NCBI RefSeq assembly: GCF_036632915.2
Contig: NZ_CP155552.1
Coordinates: 2,542,001 to 2,606,000 of the forward strand
Length of the DNA stretch: 64,000 nucleotides
Reading direction: 5' to 3'
Origin: Faecalibacterium taiwanense
GTDB lineage: Bacteria > Bacillota > Clostridia > Oscillospirales > Ruminococcaceae
Positions 22,037 to 31,322 of the stretch are shown piece by piece. The notes below the pieces were generated by a model. That model was not told the DNA's origin, did no database searches, and saw nothing but the letters and a program-made list of their open reading frames with translations. How positions within the stretch are numbered: position 1 is the first letter of the stretch; each line of letters begins with the position of its first letter. The translations under genes were made by a program, and so were the position numbers.

Positions 22037-23185
22037 TTATTTGATGCAGCTGGAACAGGGCGTATAGCCTGCTTCCACGGCTTCCTGATAGCTGGAGAAG
22101 AGGATCTGGTTCTTCTCTGCCGGCAGGTTCGGGCAGGTAGGCAGATGGAACTTTTTGCTGTTCACATTGCCAATGTACGCCTGCTGGGCCGTGCTGGATG
22201 CCGCCGGGTCGGTGGGGTTCAGCGCGGAATCTGCCGCAAAGTGCTCGGTGCCCACGGTGTAGTTCTGGCCGTCGGAACCAATAGTGATGGTGCCCTGCAG
22301 GTCGGTGCGGTAGACATCCACCCCGGCGTCCCGCAGGATGCTCAGGGTCTCCTCGTGGGGGTGGCCGTACTTGTTGTTCACACCGCAGGAGATGACTCCC
22401 ATTTCCGGCAGCACCGCATTCAGGAAGAGGTAGCTGGTGGAGGTGCTGGAACCGTGGTGGCCCACCTGAAGAACATCGGCCCTGAGGTTGGCACCGCTGT
22501 TCACAAGGTCGGTCTCCGCCGTCTTTTCCATGTCGCCGGTCAGCAGGAAGCTGGTGGAGCCGTAGTCGATGCGCAGCACGAGGGAGGTATCGTTGGTGTC
22601 GCTGTACTGTGCCACTGGCCCCAGCATGGTCACGGTAGCGCCGCCCAGCGGCCACATCGTGCCCACGGCGGGCACCTCTACCTGCAGGCCCTGCTGTTGG
22701 GTGTACTTGACAAAATCCTGAAAGCACTTGGTGGAGGCATCGGCCACCGGGCTGTACACATGGTACGCCGGGAAGTAGGCCAGTGCGGCAGCCAAGCCGC
22801 CTACATGATCCTCGTGCGCGTGGGAGCAGAACACATATTCCAGCTGTTCCACCCCCTGACTCTGCAGGTAAGAGACAATGAGACTGCCGTCGTCCACATT
22901 GCCGCCGTCGTAGAGCATGAACTGTCCGTCGCATTCCACCAGCACACTCAGCGCCTGGCCCACATCGATGAAATGCACCTCCAAGGGTGCGTCCACTGTA
23001 TCCACAGCCGCCGCAGCAGAAGCGGACGGGTTCGGCACTACATCGGCGCTTCCGCCCGGGACGGACGGCAGCCCGCTGCAGCCCGCAAGGCTCAGCACCA
23101 GTGCGGCGGCAGCGGCCAGCGCAGCAAGGCGCTGCCACAGGCCTTTCTTAGGCGCGTTTACTTTTTCTTCTTTCCAGTTTTCCAC
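22037..23185 (-). CDS. MBL-fold lipoprotein hydrolase (ComEC C-terminal-like)
   Basis: The 382-residue protein begins at a GTG that overlaps the end of the ygiQ-type gene by 28 bases, so it is translationally coupled. It has an export signal with lipobox SLAGC near residue 35. The metallo-beta-lactamase core shows FIDVGQALSVLVE and CSHAHEDHVGGL, then LLTGDMEKTAE and QVGHHGSSTSTS, as in ComEC-type exonuclease or phosphodiesterase domains. The last 45 residues (YIGNVNSKKFHLPTCPNLP ... YTPCSSC) form an Ada-like zinc-binding tail often fused to surface nucleases. It is probably an extracellular nuclease or phosphodiesterase; the substrate is unproven. Confidence 0.85.
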   Translation of the reverse strand: MENWKEEKVNAPKKGLWQRLAALAAAAALVLSLAGCSGLPSVPGGSADVVPNPSASAAAAVDTVDAPLEVHFIDVGQALSVLVECDGQFMLYDGGNVDDGSLIVSYLQSQGVEQLEYVFCSHAHEDHVGGLAAALAYFPAYHVYSPVADASTKCFQDFVKYTQQQGLQVEVPAVGTMWPLGGATVTMLGPVAQYSDTNDTSLVLRIDYGSTSFLLTGDMEKTAETDLVNSGANLRADVLQVGHHGSSTSTSYLFLNAVLPEMGVISCGVNNKYGHPHEETLSILRDAGVDVYRTDLQGTITIGSDGQNYTVGTEHFAADSALNPTDPAASSTAQQAYIGNVNSKKFHLPTCPNLPAEKNQILFSSYQEAVEAGYTPCSSCIK

Positions 23186-25224
23186 GTTGTGTTCTCTTTC
23201 TGTTGATCGTTTTTTGGCTTGCGCGCTGGTGCCGAATGGGGCGCAAAGCGTGCGCCGGGGCTGGGCGCACGGCCTGTCGGTGCAGCGGCACGGCTCTGGC
23301 CGTGGGCAGGCTTGCCGTTATGGCCCTTCTGGTTCGGGCGCACCGTGTAGGTGCCGTCATTGTGGATCGTCACATCGGCGGCTTCGGCCCGGCGGGCAGA
23401 GCGCTGCACGGCGCGGCGGCCTGCGGCGGGCACCAGCAGGGGGATTAGGTCCTCCCGGTGGGTCATCTTCAGCGCCTTGACTACCTTCTCGGCGTTGCGA
23501 GGCTCGTAGTATTGCAGCAGCGCCCGCTGCAGCGCCTTGCCCTCGGGGGTCTTTTCCACGAACACCGGCTTCAGGGTGTAGGGGTCAAGGCCGGTGTAGA
23601 ACATGCAGGTGCTCACAGTGCCGGGGGTGGGGTAAAAATCCTGCACCTGTTCCGGGCGCATGTGGTTTTTATAAAGATATTCTGCCAGATAGACCGCATC
23701 CTTGAGAGTGCTGCCCGGGTGACTGGACATCAGATAGGGCACCAGATACTGCTTTTTGCCGGCCTTTTTGCTCAGCTCATAGAATTTATCCTTGAACTTG
23801 TTGAAGGTCTCGATGGGCGGCTTGCCCATGTAGGCCAGCGTGTTGGGAGCACAGTGCTCCGGAGCCACCTTCAGCTGGCCGGACACATGGTACTCCACCA
23901 GTTCCTTGAAGAAGGTATCGTCCGGGTCGGCCATCAGGTAGTCGAACCGGATACCGCTGCGGATGAACACCTTTTTCACGCCCGGCAGCTCCCGCACCCG
24001 GCGCAGGATCTTCAGGTAGTCGCTGTGGTCCACGATCATGTGGGAGCAGGTGGTGGGGGCAAGACAGTGCTTGCCGCCGGTGCACATGCCCCGCAGCATC
24101 TGCTCCCGGCAGGAGGGAAAGCGGAAGTTTGCGGTGGGGCCGCCCACATCGTGGATGTAGCCCTTGAAATCCGGCTCGTGGGTCATGCGCTCCGCTTCTG
24201 CCACGATGCTGTCTGCGCTGCGGCTGGTGACACGCCGCCCCTGATGCAGCTGGATGGCGCAGAAGTTGCAGCCGCCGAAGCAGCCGCGGTTCTGGATGAT
24301 GGAGAACTGCACCTCCCGGATGGCGGGCACGCCGCCCATGCTCTCGTAGATGGGGTGGTAACGGCGGGTGTAGGGCAGAGCGTAGACCTTATCCAGTTCC
24401 CCGCGCACCAGCGGCTTTGCGGGGATGTTCTGCACCAGATACTTCTCGCTCTGCTTCTGCACGATGATCTGGCCGCTGACCACGTCCTGATTGTCCATCT
24501 GGATGCGGCAGGCCTTGGCATACGCCGTCTTATCCGACGCCACCTTTTTAAAGCCTGCGCACTCCACGTAGCGCTCGGGCAGATGGTCGAAGTCGGTCAT
24601 GTAACAGGTGCCGTCCACGTCCGTGATGCTCTCCACCGGTTCCCCGGCGGCAAGGCGGCGGGCGATCTCCACGGTCTGGTGTTCGCCCATGCCAAAGCTG
24701 ATGATGTCTGCGCCGGAATCCTCAGCAATGCTGGGCAGCACGGTGTCCAGCCAGTAATCGTAGTGGGCAAAGCGGCGCAGGGACGCTTCCAGACCGCCTA
24801 AGATCACCGGCAGGTCGGGATAGGCCTGCTTGGCAAGGCGGGTGTACACGGTGGCGCTGCGGTCCGGGCGTGCGCCGCCCTTGCCGCCGAGGGAGTATTC
24901 GTCCTCGGCGCGGGGGATCTTTGCCACGGAATAGTGGCTGACCATGCTGTCCACGTTGCCGCCGCCGATGAAGAAGCCGTACTTGGGCTTGCCGAACCGC
25001 TTGAAGTCCTCGCAGTCGGTGTAGCGTGGCTGGGCCAGCACGCCGATCTTATAGCCCTCGGCTTCCAGCAGACGGCTGATGATGGCAGTGCCAAAGCTGG
25101 GGTGGTCCACATAGGCGTCGCCGCCCACCACCACAAAGTCCAGCTGCTCCCACCTGCGGGCCTCCATATCGGCCCGGCTGATGGGAAGAAATTCGGTGTA
25201 GATCTTAGGGGAAGAGTTGTCCAT
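23158..25224 (-). CDS. YgiQ-family radical SAM protein
   Basis: This 688-residue protein has the UPF0313/YgiQ layout. An N-terminal B12-binding-like Rossmann region comes first (FVVVGGDAYVDHPSFGTAII), then a radical-SAM cluster CFGGCNFCAI with the CxxxCxxC spacing near residue 310, then a conserved C-terminal domain (VAPEHCAPNTLAYMGKP, DFYPTPGTVSTCMFY). The final 70 residues are basic and low in complexity. The biochemical function of the family is not known. It is 14 bases downstream of ftsK and likely in the same transcript. Confidence 0.92.
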   Translation of the reverse strand: MDNSSPKIYTEFLPISRADMEARRWEQLDFVVVGGDAYVDHPSFGTAIISRLLEAEGYKIGVLAQPRYTDCEDFKRFGKPKYGFFIGGGNVDSMVSHYSVAKIPRAEDEYSLGGKGGARPDRSATVYTRLAKQAYPDLPVILGGLEASLRRFAHYDYWLDTVLPSIAEDSGADIISFGMGEHQTVEIARRLAAGEPVESITDVDGTCYMTDFDHLPERYVECAGFKKVASDKTAYAKACRIQMDNQDVVSGQIIVQKQSEKYLVQNIPAKPLVRGELDKVYALPYTRRYHPIYESMGGVPAIREVQFSIIQNRGCFGGCNFCAIQLHQGRRVTSRSADSIVAEAERMTHEPDFKGYIHDVGGPTANFRFPSCREQMLRGMCTGGKHCLAPTTCSHMIVDHSDYLKILRRVRELPGVKKVFIRSGIRFDYLMADPDDTFFKELVEYHVSGQLKVAPEHCAPNTLAYMGKPPIETFNKFKDKFYELSKKAGKKQYLVPYLMSSHPGSTLKDAVYLAEYLYKNHMRPEQVQDFYPTPGTVSTCMFYTGLDPYTLKPVFVEKTPEGKALQRALLQYYEPRNAEKVVKALKMTHREDLIPLLVPAAGRRAVQRSARRAEAADVTIHNDGTYTVRPNQKGHNGKPAHGQSRAAAPTGRAPSPGARFAPHSAPARKPKNDQQKENTTWKTGKKKK

Positions 25225-25238
25225 AATGCTCCTTATCT

Positions 25239-28169
25239 TTATGTTTCATCCGGTTGGTTCATCTGCATTTCCAGCCACTGCTGGCGGCTGATAAGCACAG
25301 CGCGGGGCTTGGCACCCTCGTAGGGTCCGATGATGCCTTTTTGTTCCATCTCGTCCATGATACGGGCCGCGCGGGCGTAGCCCAGCTTGCAGCGGCGCTG
25401 CAGCAGGCTGGTGGAGGCCTGACCGGCATCGATGACCACCTCCACGGCCTGCTTGAACATCGGGTCGGTATCGGGATCCTCGTCGGAGTCCGCGCCGCCG
25501 CTGCCCTTCTTGCCGTCCTGAATGGCGTGCTTTTCCATGGCTTCGATCATGGCTTCGTCATACTGCACGGTGCCGCTCTGCTTGATGAAGTCCAGCACAC
25601 GGCTGATCTCCTCATCCCGCACGAAAGTGCCCTGAATACGGGTAGGCTTGGGCGCACCCACGGGCATGAACAGCATATCACCCATGCCCAGCAGCTTTTC
25701 GGCACCGGAGCCGTCCAGAATAGTGCGGCTGTCCACCTGACTGGACACTGCAAATGCGATGCGGCTGGGGATGTTGGCCTTGATCAGGCCGGTGATCACG
25801 TCCACGCTGGGGCGCTGGGTGGCTACGATCAGGTGCATACCGGCGGCGCGGGCCTTCTGGGCGATGCGGCAGATGGAGTCCTCCACATCCTTGCCCACCA
25901 CCATCATCAGATCGGCCAGCTCGTCGATGATAATGGCGATGTAGGGCATCTTTTCCAGATCAGGCCGTTCTGCGGCCAGCTTGTTGAAAGACTTGATGTC
26001 GCGCACATTGTTCTCTGCAAACAGACGATAGCGGCGCTCCATCTCCTGCACCGCGCTGCCAAGGGCACCTGCGGCCTTTTTCGGCTCGGTGACCACCGGC
26101 ATCAGCAGGTGGGGAATACCGTTGTACTCGGCCAGCTCCACCACCTTGGGGTCGATCAGCAGCAGCTTCACGTCCTCCGGGCTGGAGCGGAACAGCAGGC
26201 TCATGATGATGCTGTTCACGCACACGGATTTACCGCTGCCGGTGCTGCCTGCAATGAGCAGATGGGGCATCTTGCACAGGTCTGCCACCTGTGCCACACC
26301 GGCAATGTCCTTGCCAAGCGCAATGCCCAGAGGTGAGGTCATGCGCAAAAAGCTCTGGCTCTCGAACACGCTGCGGATATACACCGGGGTCTTTTTGTGG
26401 TTGGGCACCTCAATGCCCACGGCAGGCTTGCCGGGGATGGGTGCTTCCATACGCACATCTGCCACCGCAAGGTTCAGGGCGATATCGTCTGCCAGCGAGG
26501 TGATGCGGCTGATCTTGACACCCGCCATGGGCTGCACTTCGTACCGGGTGACGGAGGGTCCACGGGAGATATCCAGCACACGGGTGCGCACGCCAAAGCT
26601 TTCCAGCGTATCCACCAGCTTCTGGGCGTTGGCTTTCAGCTCTTCCTGCGCGCCGGGGTCGGTCTCGTCCTGCGATTTTTCAAACAGCTCAATGGGCGGA
26701 TACTGGTACTGATAAGTATCCACCGGTTCGGTCTCGTCCACAGGGGCCGCTGCCGCGGCCTGCTCGGAAGCAGCAGGCTTTTCCATTGCCGCTGCCACCA
26801 GCGTGCTGATATCCTTTTCCTCCACCGGTTCGCTGGTAATGCTGATCCAGCCGTCCTCGTCGGGTGTGCCGCGCATGGCAACGGCGTTTTCGGCGCTCAC
26901 CCGGGCGGGTGCCGCCGGGACTGCGGGCTGGATGGGCACGGCGGGCATCTCCGGCGTGACTGCCGCTGCCGGGCTTTCCGGCTGGGCCGTCGGCATTGCC
27001 GGGGTCATGACCGGAGTATCAAAACTTTCCGCTGCCGCAGGCTGCACCGGCTGTGCAGCCTTTGCAAAGAAATCGGATGCATCGGTCTCCACTGCGTCCT
27101 GTACGATGGGCTGCGGGGCAGGTCTGGGGGCCGGGCGCAGCGGGTTCTGCCCAAAGGTGCCGCCCGGGCCCACGATGAGCGGCTCGATGGGTTCGCTGCC
27201 GCCCTCCTTCACCTCAGTGTGGTCGGGGCCAAGGTCTACGTCAAAGGAAGCCCGGGGCCGGGATACCCGTACCTGCACCGGCGTGATGGCCGGGGCGGCA
27301 GGCTCCGGCTGGGCAAGCGGCTGGCCGGAAGTATCTGCGGGCGGCTCCGGCTGCGGGGCGGCCTCCGGCTCCTCCGCCTCCATCTCTTCGGTCACCTTGT
27401 GGCCCCAGTGGCGGATGCCGTTCAGCCAGTCCGGCACACCGATGCGGAAAGCCGGAGTTTCCATCTCCTCTTCGGCATCTTCCTCATCCCGGTATTCATC
27501 TTCTGCTTCGTCGTAGTCTTCCTCAGCCTCGGCTTCTGCCGCGCGGGCAGCGGCACGTTCAGCGCGGCGGGCTGCGCTCTGCTGCGCCATGGCCGCACCC
27601 TTTGCGTGCACGCCGCCAAACGCAGCGCACAGCCATTGCCACACCTCTGCCGGGGTCAGATCAAAAATGTACAGGCTGACACACAGTGCCAGCACGATCA
27701 TGATAAGGGTTGCCGCAGGCCGTCCGCACAGCAGCAGCAGGCTGCCGCCCAGCAGTGCGCCCAACGCACCGCCGCCGATCCATGCATTCACGCCGTTTGC
27801 GTAGCAGGCAGCTGTCATCTGGAATGCCGACATGCCCTGCGGCTGGATATCGGAAAAAACGATCACCGTGCCGCAGGCAAACACCAGCCCAAGAACCAGC
27901 TTGAAGATCTTGGGCAGAAGGTCTTCGCCCCGGGTATACTGCACAGCGAGGCAGCACACTGCCGCGCCCAGTACAAAGCTGCCGCAGCCAAAAAGTCCGA
28001 ACAGCACATCGTGCAGGGCCTTCCATGCCGAATCTCCCTCCACAAAGGCCAGCACCACCAGCAAAAGGCCTGCAAACAGGGTGCCAAGCCCTGCCGGGAG
28101 CCGCTGTTCTGCGCGCTTTTTGCGCGATGCTGCGCGCCGTGTTGTCGTTTTACGTTTTTTTGTTGCCAT
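25239..28169 (-). CDS. ftsK: DNA translocase FtsK/SpoIIIE
   Basis: The 976-residue protein has a basic N-terminus, four membrane helices in the first 170 residues, a long acidic and proline/alanine-rich linker to about residue 480, and a C-terminal motor. The motor shows Walker [11 protein letters not shown] near residue 640, Walker [14 protein letters not shown] and the conserved [20 protein letters not shown]. The last 70 residues are the winged-helix gamma domain that reads KOPS/SRS sites ([20 protein letters not shown]). It pumps chromosomal DNA through the division septum or into the forespore. Confidence 0.96.
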   Translation of the reverse strand: MATKKRKTTTRRAASRKKRAEQRLPAGLGTLFAGLLLVVLAFVEGDSAWKALHDVLFGLFGCGSFVLGAAVCCLAVQYTRGEDLLPKIFKLVLGLVFACGTVIVFSDIQPQGMSAFQMTAACYANGVNAWIGGGALGALLGGSLLLLCGRPAATLIMIVLALCVSLYIFDLTPAEVWQWLCAAFGGVHAKGAAMAQQSAARRAERAAARAAEAEAEEDYDEAEDEYRDEEDAEEEMETPAFRIGVPDWLNGIRHWGHKVTEEMEAEEPEAAPQPEPPADTSGQPLAQPEPAAPAITPVQVRVSRPRASFDVDLGPDHTEVKEGGSEPIEPLIVGPGGTFGQNPLRPAPRPAPQPIVQDAVETDASDFFAKAAQPVQPAAAESFDTPVMTPAMPTAQPESPAAAVTPEMPAVPIQPAVPAAPARVSAENAVAMRGTPDEDGWISITSEPVEEKDISTLVAAAMEKPAASEQAAAAAPVDETEPVDTYQYQYPPIELFEKSQDETDPGAQEELKANAQKLVDTLESFGVRTRVLDISRGPSVTRYEVQPMAGVKISRITSLADDIALNLAVADVRMEAPIPGKPAVGIEVPNHKKTPVYIRSVFESQSFLRMTSPLGIALGKDIAGVAQVADLCKMPHLLIAGSTGSGKSVCVNSIIMSLLFRSSPEDVKLLLIDPKVVELAEYNGIPHLLMPVVTEPKKAAGALGSAVQEMERRYRLFAENNVRDIKSFNKLAAERPDLEKMPYIAIIIDELADLMMVVGKDVEDSICRIAQKARAAGMHLIVATQRPSVDVITGLIKANIPSRIAFAVSSQVDSRTILDGSGAEKLLGMGDMLFMPVGAPKPTRIQGTFVRDEEISRVLDFIKQSGTVQYDEAMIEAMEKHAIQDGKKGSGGADSDEDPDTDPMFKQAVEVVIDAGQASTSLLQRRCKLGYARAARIMDEMEQKGIIGPYEGAKPRAVLISRQQWLEMQMNQPDET

Positions 28170-28271
28170 GTTTCTTTGTTCCCCGCGTTTGTAGTAGACA
28201 CACTATTTGATTTTATTATTGTACCACGCAGGGAAGAAAATGGCAAACCTATTGTTGTACAAAATCGGCCT

Positions 28272-28952
28272 TCATTTGCGTTCAATCTCTTTATACAGCC
28301 ACGCCAGCGCATCCGAAAGTCCGCCCAGCTCGTCGATGAGCTTTTCCTTCACGGCCCGGCGTCCATCCAGCACGGTGCCCATGTCCATCACCAGCTCGCC
28401 GGTGTGGAGCATCAGGTCGGTGTAGCGTTTTTCGGTCATGCCGCTGTGGGCCGCTACGAAGCCGGTGATGCGCTGCTGCATCTGCTCAAAGCTGCGCATG
28501 GTCTGCGGCACCCCCAGAATGACGCCGGAATGCCGCACCGGGTGCACGGTCATGGTGGCTGTGGGCACGATGAAGCTGCGCCGGGCGCTGACGGCAAGTG
28601 GGATACCGATGGAGTGCCCGCCGCCCAGCACAAGCGTTGCACTGGGTTTGGACACGCTGGCGATCAGCTCCGCCAGCGCAAGGCCTGCTTCCACATCCCC
28701 GCCTACCGTGTTCAGCAGCACCAGCAGGCCCTCGATGCGAGGATCTTCCTGCGCGGCCACCAGCTGCGGGATGACATGCTCATACTTCGTGGTCTTCTGG
28801 CCCTGCGGCGCTTCCGAATGGCCTTCGATCTGGCCGATGACGGTCAGGCAGTGGATCACATGCTCCCCGCGGGCCAGCGTGACCGTGCCCAAATCCTCGA
28901 TCTCTTCTTTTTCCAGCCGACGCGCGTCGGTCAGCTGCGTTTCATCGTTCAT
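28272..28952 (-). CDS. ClpP-like serine protease (TepA type)
   Basis: This 226-residue protein starts at MNDETQLTDARRLEKEEIED (SD GGAGG). It has the ClpP fold, with the nucleophile region GGGHSIGIPLA and the histidine region MTVHPVRHSG. The N-terminal part (HVIHCLTVIGQIEGH, then LVLLNTVGGDVEAGLALAEL) is typical of the TepA branch found next to ftsK/spoIIIE in Firmicutes, linked to export or sporulation. The catalytic serine context differs from classical ClpP, so activity is not assured. Confidence 0.85.
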   Translation of the reverse strand: MNDETQLTDARRLEKEEIEDLGTVTLARGEHVIHCLTVIGQIEGHSEAPQGQKTTKYEHVIPQLVAAQEDPRIEGLLVLLNTVGGDVEAGLALAELIASVSKPSATLVLGGGHSIGIPLAVSARRSFIVPTATMTVHPVRHSGVILGVPQTMRSFEQMQQRITGFVAAHSGMTEKRYTDLMLHTGELVMDMGTVLDGRRAVKEKLIDELGGLSDALAWLYKEIERK

Positions 28953-29061
28953 ATGCTTTCCTCCTGCGTTTTCTGTCAGCATTCCCCAGCCTGTGCCGGG
29001 CTATGCAGACCCGCTGCAGCAAAAAAGCGGTAACATTTCATAAAAATTTTTTGAGAATGAT

Positions 29062-29089
29062 TTGACATTCTCCATCGGTGCAGTATACT
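29062..29089 (+). promoter_or_regulatory. Promoter of rex
   Basis: TTGACA (29062-29067), 16-base spacer, TATACT (29084-29089), leaving a leader of about 115 bases. I do not see a clear Rex operator (TTGTTAA/TTAACAA) around it. Confidence 0.75.
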
Positions 29090-29213
29090 TTAAATAATTG
29101 ACTGTAATATCTGCAATATGAACCCGTAAACGGATCGGGGTTTCTTTGTGCCGCATCTGTAAAGCAGGCAGCTGCGGCAAGTACTGCGATAGAGCGAAAG
29201 GAGAAAGTATTCT

Positions 29214-29855
29214 ATGAACACTCCTGCAAGGGCTTCGCTTCCCGTTATCAAGCGTCTTCCCAAATATTACCGCTATCTGTGCTCTCTGCAGGCGGACGGC
29301 ATCAACAGCATTTCTTCCCGCGAGCTGGCTGCTCAGATGGGCACCACCGCTTCGCAGGTACGGCAGGACTTCAACTGCATCGGCGATGTGAATGGCCGGC
29401 AGGGCATTGGCTACTCGGTGGAAAACCTGCTCTCCATTCTGGAAGGCCTGCTGTTCGGCAACGGCGACCGCCTGCCCACCATCCTGATCGGCTGCGGCCG
29501 TCTGGGCAAGGCAGTGAGCCGCTTTATCACCACCGACACCAACGGCTACCGCCTGATCGCCGCCTTTGATGTGGCACAGAGCGAGGTGGGCAAGGAGATC
29601 AGCGGCATCCAGATCCGCCATATCGACGAGCTGGAGTCTTTCTGTGCCGAGCATCACCCCAAGGTCGCAGTGCTCTGTGTGCCCCGCGACGGTGCGGAAC
29701 AGGTCAGCGGCCGTCTGGTGGATCTGGGCATCGAGGGCTTCTGGAACTTCTCCCACTATGACCTCTCTGTGCCGTATCCCGATGTGGTGGTGGAGAACGT
29801 CCATCTGGGCGACAGCCTGATGAGCCTTGGCTACCGCCTGCGCAATCAGGACTGA
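29214..29855 (+). CDS. rex: Redox-sensing transcriptional repressor Rex
   Basis: The 213-residue protein has a winged-helix DNA-binding domain (VIKRLPKYYRYLCSLQADGI, SSRELAAQMGTTASQVRQDF) followed by a Rossmann NAD(H)-binding domain (LIGCGRLGKAVSRF) and a C-terminal swap helix. Rex senses the NADH/NAD+ ratio and represses fermentation and electron-transfer genes. AAAGGAG precedes the ATG. The normal family length is met, and every signature is present. It is monocistronic, followed by an inverted-repeat element. Confidence 0.96.
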   Translation: MNTPARASLPVIKRLPKYYRYLCSLQADGINSISSRELAAQMGTTASQVRQDFNCIGDVNGRQGIGYSVENLLSILEGLLFGNGDRLPTILIGCGRLGKAVSRFITTDTNGYRLIAAFDVAQSEVGKEISGIQIRHIDELESFCAEHHPKVAVLCVPRDGAEQVSGRLVDLGIEGFWNFSHYDLSVPYPDVVVENVHLGDSLMSLGYRLRNQD

Positions 29856-29878
29856 ACGTACCTATTGTAAGTAATAAG

Positions 29879-30083
29879 AGAACCCTCTCAGTCAAAGCCT
29901 GAGATGCCGCTGAACCCTCTCAGTCTCGCATACGCTCGACAGCTCCCCCGAAAGGGGAGCTTTATGAGTGGGGACGGGAAAGTTTCTGCTTCTCCGGCGA
30001 AGGACAGCCTGCCCGGAAGATGCAGAAAAGCTCCCCCATCGGGGGAGCTGGCAAAGCCGTCAGGCTTTGGCTGAGAGGGTTCT
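29879..30083. repeat. Intergenic inverted-repeat element, copy 2
   Basis: The 205-bp element has 24-bp terminal inverted repeats with one mismatch; the outer part is AGAACCCTCTCAG. Inside are two hairpins of the type AGCTCCCC/GGGGAGCT. It is the longest and best preserved of three related elements and stops 6 bases before the SD of tdk. Confidence 0.85.
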
Positions 30084-30105
30084 TTCTGTAAGGAGAGTTT
30101 TTCAA

Positions 30106-30723
30106 ATGGCAAAACTGTATTTCCGTTACGGCGCGATGAACAGCGGCAAGAGCACCGCCCTGATGCAGGTAGCCCACAACTACGAAGAACAGGGGATGCG
30201 GGTGCTGATCCTCAAGCCACAGGTGGACACCAAGGGCGGCGGTGAGCTGGTGAGCCGTCTGGGCGTGCGCCGCAAGGCTGATCTGCTGATCCCGCCGGAG
30301 ACGGACGTGTTCGAGGCCGTGCGCACGGCCAACGCTGACGGTGCGCCGCTGGCCTGCGTGCTGTGCGACGAGAGCCAGTTTTTCACTGCGCAGCAGGCAG
30401 AACAGCTGTTCATGGTCACGGTGGATTTGAACATTCCGGTGATCTGCTACGGCCTGCGGGCAGATTTTTCGCTCAAGGGCTTTCCCGGCTCTACCCGCCT
30501 GCTGGAGCTGGCCCACACCATCGAGGAGATGAAGACTATCTGCACCTGCGGCCGCAAGGCCATCTGCAACTGCCGCAGGGTGAACGGCAGATTCGTCTTT
30601 GAGGGCGAGCAGGTGGCCATCGATTTGGAAAACGATGTGCAGTACGTGAGCATGTGCCCCCAGTGCTATTTCAAGGCAAAGCGCGCGTTCTACGCCGAAA
30701 AAGCTGCTTCGCGGGTCGAATAA
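30106..30723 (+). CDS. tdk: Thymidine kinase
   Basis: The 205-residue enzyme phosphorylates thymidine in the salvage pathway. It has the P-loop GAMNSGKSTALM (residues 8-19), the DE(S)QFF box VLCDESQFFTAQQ, the lasso/active-site region YGLRADFSLKGFPGS and four zinc-binding cysteines as CTCGRKAICNC and CPQCYF. The true start is the ATG at 30106 (SD AAGGAG). The frame is open upstream only because the repeat element happens to lack stops. Confidence 0.95.
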   Translation: MAKLYFRYGAMNSGKSTALMQVAHNYEEQGMRVLILKPQVDTKGGGELVSRLGVRRKADLLIPPETDVFEAVRTANADGAPLACVLCDESQFFTAQQAEQLFMVTVDLNIPVICYGLRADFSLKGFPGSTRLLELAHTIEEMKTICTCGRKAICNCRRVNGRFVFEGEQVAIDLENDVQYVSMCPQCYFKAKRAFYAEKAASRVE

Positions 30724-30733
30724 GCTTGTATAC

Positions 30734-30771
30734 AAGGCTGCTGTGTCCAACGACACGGCAGCCTTTCTTTT
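30734..30771 (+). terminator. Terminator of tdk
   Basis: AAGGCTGCTGTGTC pairs with GACACGGCAGCCTT, followed by TCTTTTTT. Confidence 0.85.
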
Positions 30772-30907
30772 TTATTCCCGGCCCACAGGCGCAGTCCACG
30801 CAGCAGCGCAAAATATGTTGCTGTCGGTGCTTCTTCACCTCCCAAAAGGGCGAAAAAGCACCGATTTCCATGCCCGAAGACCGGTGCCGGATGCCCGCCG
30901 CAAACAA

Positions 30908-30951
30908 TTGATATATCAGAGTGAACATTTTTTGCGCTATTGATATATCAG
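30908..30951. promoter_or_regulatory. Two TTGATATATCAG palindromes, candidate operator
   Basis: TTGATATATCAG occurs at 30908 and again at 30940, 32 bases apart (about three helical turns). The core TGATATATCA is a perfect palindrome. They lie in the 600-base gene-free gap between tdk and the sugar importer, about 280 bases before its promoter. The rest of 30772-31232 is AT-rich and holds no gene I can support. Confidence 0.5.
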
Positions 30952-31232
30952 TTCAAAGACTCCCATCCGGGCTTTTTAAGCTGGTGTTCGTCCACAATGT
31001 ATGCAACGCTTCCACGTTCTGAAACGGAATGTTTACAAAATTATTGCAAAATTCGACGTTCCCCCTATGATGCATCCCAGTTTTCTATGCAAAATGGCGA
31101 AGTATACATGTTGCACAGTTTTTCGAGCCAAGTTTATTCATTTCAGCAAAGGCGTCAATTCTCGCGCGAAAACAAGAGCAATATTTGTACGTTTTTTGTT
31201 TAGATATCTGCAATTTGCGTCTTTCTTTTTGG

Positions 31233-31261
31233 TTGTTGTTTTGTTATCATAATTGTATACA
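31233..31261 (+). promoter_or_regulatory. Promoter of the sugar importer operon
   Basis: TTGTTG (31233-31238), 17-base spacer, TATACA (31256-31261), about 55 bases upstream of the start codon. Confidence 0.65.
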
Positions 31262-31322
31262 ACGGGGTATGTGCAGAACCCCGTGCGAGATGATGTTTTC
31301 TGTATTTAGGAGGAGAACGAAA

